A stretch of 8,967 nucleotides of DNA from an uncultured Aquimonas sp. (lineage in GTDB: Bacteria > Pseudomonadota > Gammaproteobacteria > Xanthomonadales > Xanthomonadaceae), in the NCBI GenBank assembly GCA_946481615.1, contig CAMLOR010000125.1, positions 1-8,967 on the forward strand, in the 5' to 3' direction. Both the position numbers and the translations under genes were made by a program. The notes beneath the pieces were generated by a model, which searched no databases, was not told the origin of the DNA, and saw nothing but the letters and a program-made list of their open reading frames with translations. Shown piece after piece: positions 6,351 to 8,967 of the stretch; the first letter of the stretch is position 1; each line of letters opens with the position of its first letter.

Positions 6351-8061
6351 GTCGCTCTCCGCTTTCCTGCCCGGTGCCGTGGCGCTCGGCTGGACCTTGC
6401 TCGATTTCCTCTGGCAGGGCCTGCTGATCGCTTGCGCCTACGCGCTCGCGCGCGGACTGCTGCGCGCGCCGCGCCAGCGCCTGTTCGCGGGCCACGTCAC
6501 GCTGCTGGCCTTGGCCGTCGCGCCGCTCGCCACGCTGCTCGGGCATCTGCAGGACAGCGCGCCGCCGGTGGCCTTGCAGGCGGCGGGTGGTGCTGTGGTT
6601 TCGGCCATGCAGGCCACCACGCGCGAAACCGGCATCGCGGCCGACACCTGGCTGCTGTGGCTCGTGGGCGCGTGGCTCGCCGGCGTGCTCGTGCTGAGCC
6701 TGCGCCTGTGGCGCGAATGGCGGCGCCTGCGCCGGCTGTGCGACACCGCGCTGCCGGTGAGCGCGGAATGGCAGGCGCGTTTCGAAACGCTGGCGGCTCG
6801 GCTCGGCGTGCAGATGAAAGTGCGCCTGCGCCAGGGCGCGGCGATCGTCACGCCGATGCTCGTCGGCGTGCTGCGGCCCACGGTACTGCTGCCCGCCAGC
6901 CTGTTCGCGCGGCTGCCCGCGGACCAGCTCGAACTCATCCTGGTGCACGAGCTGGCGCATCTGCGCCGACTCGACCCGCTGTTCAATCTCCTGCAGACAG
7001 GTCTGGACACGCTGTTGTTCTATCACCCGGCCGTGCACTGGATCTCGCGCAAGGTGCGCGAGGATCGCGAGCTTTGCTGCGACGACATCGTGGTGACCAG
7101 CGGCGGCGACCGCCTGCGCTACGCGCGCGCGCTGCTCGCGCTGGCGGAAGCGCGCGCGCACGACCTGCCGTTGCCGGCATTGGCCGCGTCGGGCGGTGCA
7201 TTGCTCGAGCGCGTCGAACGCATCGTCGAACTGCCGGCGCCGCGCGTGTCGAACTCGCAGTCGCTGGTGGCGGTCGGCCTGCTCGGTGTGCTGTCGCTGG
7301 CCTGGTTCGTGCCGCGCGAGCAGCAGGCGGCGTTGTTCGAGGCGTTGCCGGTGGCGCTCGTCCCCGGTGCCGCGTTCATCGCGCCGGCGACGCAAGACAT
7401 CGCGATCGGCGACATCGCGCCCGTGCTGGCGCCGGTGCGCATGCCGATGGTGGTGGACGAAGCGCCTGCCTCCGCCGAGGTTTTCCCGCTCGCACCCGCG
7501 GCACCGCAGGTGGCCGAAGCCGAAACATCCATCGCCGCACCGCCGGTGCGGGATGGAATCGCCGCGGCCGACGTCGCCAGCATGCAGCCCATCGAAACGC
7601 GGCCGAGCCTCGCAGCGGAAACCGTGGCGCAGCTGCAGGCCTCCGCGCCGCCGTCCGATGCAACGGAGTGGGTCGGATCCGAATCCGCGGCGGTGGCCGG
7701 CCCCGCGCCGACGCGCCGCGTCGCGCCCGCCTATCCGCGTGCCGCGCGCCTACGCGGCGTCGAAGGCTGGGTCGTGCTGGACTATCGCGTCGACGATGCC
7801 GGCCGCGTCACCGAGGTGGCCGTGCGCGAAGCGCAGCCCGAAGGCGCCTTCGAGCTCGCGGCGCGCCGCGCGCTGGAACGTTGGCGCTATCCGGCCGGTG
7901 CCGCTGCTGGCGCGAGCCTCACGCAGCGTTTCGACTTCGTGCTCGCCGACGAAGAACAACGCGGCGATGACGAACGCTGCCGCCGCCAGACCGGCTCGCG
8001 CGTCTGCCGCCCGGTCCAGGAGCTCCTGCCCGGAAGCAGCGTCAGCCTGAGCGTGAACTGA
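6340..8061 (+). CDS. M56 (BlaR1-type) membrane metallopeptidase with C-terminal TonB domain
   Basis: The product is 573 aa. The first half is an M56 peptidase: membrane segments at about 14-36, 48-68 and 103-122, the zinc motif HELAH (203-207) in LILVHELAHLRRLDP, the downstream ligand E244 in EDRELCCDD, and a fourth membrane segment at about 307-323. By BlaR1 topology the protease domain faces the cytoplasm and everything after residue 324 is periplasmic. That part begins with a long Pro/Ala/Glu-rich linker (about 330-455), then a TonB C-terminal domain (about 457-537, APAYPRAARLRGVEGWV and ALERWRYPAG). It ends in a tail with C547-RRQT-GS-RV-C556. There is no penicillin-binding SxxK domain, so it is not a beta-lactam sensor of the BlaR1 kind. 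It presumably senses an envelope signal and inactivates the BlaI repressor encoded by the overlapping upstream gene; the signal is unknown. Confidence 0.9.
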   Translation: MDAESLSAFLPGAVALGWTLLDFLWQGLLIACAYALARGLLRAPRQRLFAGHVTLLALAVAPLATLLGHLQDSAPPVALQAAGGAVVSAMQATTRETGIAADTWLLWLVGAWLAGVLVLSLRLWREWRRLRRLCDTALPVSAEWQARFETLAARLGVQMKVRLRQGAAIVTPMLVGVLRPTVLLPASLFARLPADQLELILVHELAHLRRLDPLFNLLQTGLDTLLFYHPAVHWISRKVREDRELCCDDIVVTSGGDRLRYARALLALAEARAHDLPLPALAASGGALLERVERIVELPAPRVSNSQSLVAVGLLGVLSLAWFVPREQQAALFEALPVALVPGAAFIAPATQDIAIGDIAPVLAPVRMPMVVDEAPASAEVFPLAPAAPQVAEAETSIAAPPVRDGIAAADVASMQPIETRPSLAAETVAQLQASAPPSDATEWVGSESAAVAGPAPTRRVAPAYPRAARLRGVEGWVVLDYRVDDAGRVTEVAVREAQPEGAFELAARRALERWRYPAGAAAGASLTQRFDFVLADEEQRGDDERCRRQTGSRVCRPVQELLPGSSVSLSVN

Positions 8062-8092
8062 AGTTCGCCCGGCACCGATGCCGGGCCGAACT
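8062..8092 (+). terminator. Strong hairpin after the M56 gene, no T-run
   Basis: AGTTCG-CCCGGCA (8062-8074) pairs with TGCCGGG-CCGAACT (8079-8092), a 13-bp stem with one bulged base and the loop CCGA, starting right after the stop codon. The sequence after it is GC-rich with no T-run, so it is either a weak or non-canonical terminator or a 3'-end-protecting hairpin. Confidence 0.45.
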
Positions 8093-8115
8093 CGCCGCCG
8101 GGCCACGAATGGCGG

Positions 8116-8128
8116 TACGCTTGGCCGC
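8116..8128 (+). promoter_or_regulatory. Possible -10 box for a leaderless response-regulator transcript
   Basis: TACGCT (8116-8121) ends 7 nt before the ATG at 8129, so transcription would begin at or next to the A of the start codon. No Shine-Dalgarno is visible upstream of this ATG. No -35 is recognisable at 17 bp (CGCCGC), so this is weak. Confidence 0.25.
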
Positions 8129-8809
8129 ATGCGCATCCTGGTGATCGAAGACAACAGCGATATCGCCGCCAACCTCGGCGATTTCCTCGAGGACCGCGGC
8201 CACACGGTCGACTTCGCCGCCGACGGCGTGACCGGCCTGCACTTGGCCATCGTCAACGATTTCGACGCCATCGTGCTCGATCTGAACCTGCCGGGCATGG
8301 ACGGCCTCGAGGTCTGCCGCAAGCTGCGCACCGAAGCCCGCAAGCAGACGCCGGTGCTGATGCTCACCGCGCGCGATGCGCTCGAACAGAAACTCGCGGG
8401 CTTCGAGTCGGGCGCCGACGACTATCTCGTCAAGCCTTTCGCTTTGCAGGAAGTCGAAGCGCGCCTGTCGGTGCTGGCGCGCCGCGGCAAGGGCGCCGCG
8501 CCGCGCGTGCTCAAGGTGGCCGATCTCGAATACAACCTCGACACGCTCGAAGTCGTGCGCGGCGGCCGCAACATCACGCTCAATCCCACCGCGCTCAAGA
8601 TCCTCTCCTGCCTGATGGAGGCCTCGCCCGCGGTGGTGACGCGGCAGGAACTGGAAACCCGCGTCTGGGGCGAGGAGCTGCCCGATTCCGACAGCCTGCG
8701 CGTGCACATCCACGGGTTGCGCGCGGCGGTCGACAAGCCTTTCCCCAAGCCGCTGATCCAGACCCGCCACGGCATCGGCTACCGCATCGCGGACGCCGAA
8801 CCGGCGTAG
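8129..8809 (+). CDS. OmpR/PhoB family response regulator
   Basis: This 226-aa two-component DNA-binding regulator has a receiver domain (1-115) with acidic pocket E7-D8, phosphoacceptor D51 (IVLDLNLPGMDGLEV), switch residue T80 and K102 (YLVKPF). After a short linker (RRGKGAAPR), a winged-helix DNA-binding domain spans about 128-221, ending in the family's RHGIGYRI hairpin; VTRQELETRVW and DSLRVHIHGLRAAV are its core helices. All phosphorylation residues are intact. The start at 8129 is chosen because MRILVIEDN is the normal beginning of the receiver fold; an in-frame ATG at 8078 would add 17 basic residues and lies inside the hairpin after the M56 gene. It is followed after 9 bp by a sensor kinase gene, presumably its partner. 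Regulated genes are unknown. Confidence 0.95.
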   Translation: MRILVIEDNSDIAANLGDFLEDRGHTVDFAADGVTGLHLAIVNDFDAIVLDLNLPGMDGLEVCRKLRTEARKQTPVLMLTARDALEQKLAGFESGADDYLVKPFALQEVEARLSVLARRGKGAAPRVLKVADLEYNLDTLEVVRGGRNITLNPTALKILSCLMEASPAVVTRQELETRVWGEELPDSDSLRVHIHGLRAAVDKPFPKPLIQTRHGIGYRIADAEPA

Positions 8810-8818
8810 CGTTCGCGG

Positions 8819-8967
8819 ATGCAATACCGGCGCCGGCTTCGCAGCCGCATCATCGTCGCATTCGTCGTGCTCGGCTTCGGGCTGACGGCGCTGTTCGCGG
8901 CCTCGACCCTTATCCTGCGCGCGCGGCTGGAGAACCAGCTGGTCGAGGACTGGCTGCGGCAGGAAGC
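8819..8967 (+). CDS. Sensor histidine kinase, N-terminal fragment (runs off right edge)
   Basis: Only 49 codons are present. The product begins MQYRRRLRSRIIVAFVVLGFGLTALFAAS: a short basic cytoplasmic end, then one strong membrane helix (about residues 11-32), then an amphipathic stretch LRARLENQLVEDWL entering the sensor domain. This is the usual N-terminus of a membrane-bound two-component kinase. The gene starts 9 bp after the response-regulator stop, so the two are very likely an operon. No kinase motif is inside the window, so the call rests on context and membrane topology. Confidence 0.75.
   Translation, partial: MQYRRRLRSRIIVAFVVLGFGLTALFAASTLILRARLENQLVEDWLRQE

Noticed and set aside
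6091..7395. 434-codon open frame on the minus strand opposite the BlaI and M56 genes
   Set aside because: Low-complexity Arg/Gln/His-rich translation, lying across two genes with clear families; a shadow frame.
1..8061. A beta-lactam resistance switch (hydrolase at the left edge controlled by the BlaI/M56 pair)
   Set aside because: The M56 protein has no penicillin-binding domain, the hydrolase is more than 5 kb away on the opposite strand, and no TACGA-N6-TCGTA dyad is found at its start; only an isolated TCGTACG half-site occurs at 656-662.
8078..8128. ATG at 8078 as start of the response regulator
   Set aside because: It would add 17 basic residues not seen in receiver domains and falls in the loop and arm of the hairpin following the M56 gene.

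Overview
The window is GC-rich, densely coded DNA that looks like a bacterial chromosome, most likely from a gammaproteobacterium of the Xanthomonadales type. That assignment is an inference. It rests on strong G/C third-position bias, a RimK of exactly the E. coli length (300 aa), BlaI/M56-TonB gene pairs, and small secreted proteins with a Cys-x-GS-x-Cys motif that I associate with that order. No mobile element, tRNA, rRNA, CRISPR array or integration scar is visible.

Layout. (1) 1-701, minus strand: the N-terminal part of an exported class C beta-lactamase-like serine hydrolase, which runs off the left edge. (2) 728-4621, plus strand: a tightly packed run of lemA, an M48 membrane metallopeptidase with a long C-terminal extension, a RimB-type retropepsin-like protease and rimK. 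The genes are separated by 8 bp, a 1-nt overlap and a 4-nt overlap, so the run is probably one transcript with coupled translation. (3) 4622-4889: a gap of about 270 bp. It holds a likely stable-RNA promoter core, three successive hairpins ending in a textbook intrinsic terminator (a candidate small RNA), and then a promoter with a consensus -35 box and two matching operator-like dyads. (4) 4890-8061, plus strand: two tandem paralogous secreted proteins of unknown function, a BlaI-type repressor, and an M56 (BlaR1-type) membrane metallopeptidase whose outer domain is a TonB C-terminal domain instead of a penicillin-binding domain. No terminator is visible between these four genes, so one operon from the promoter at 4829 is plausible. 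(5) 8129-8967, plus strand: an OmpR/PhoB-type response regulator and the first 49 codons of its sensor kinase.

How the parts may work together. RimK adds glutamates to the C-terminus of ribosomal protein S6, and RimB-type proteases are reported to counteract it. Here both are coupled to an envelope protease pair (LemA and M48). In the second block, the M56 protein probably senses something in the envelope and inactivates the BlaI repressor. BlaI may control the operon through the two dyads TACGA-N6-TCGT(A/T) that flank the -35 and -10 boxes. The two secreted paralogs and the periplasmic tail of the M56 protein share a two-cysteine motif, which hints that they act together.

The most interesting unexplained items are the candidate small RNA (about 4679-4803), the twin-dyad promoter, and the paralog/BlaI/M56-TonB set read as a possible envelope sensing system.
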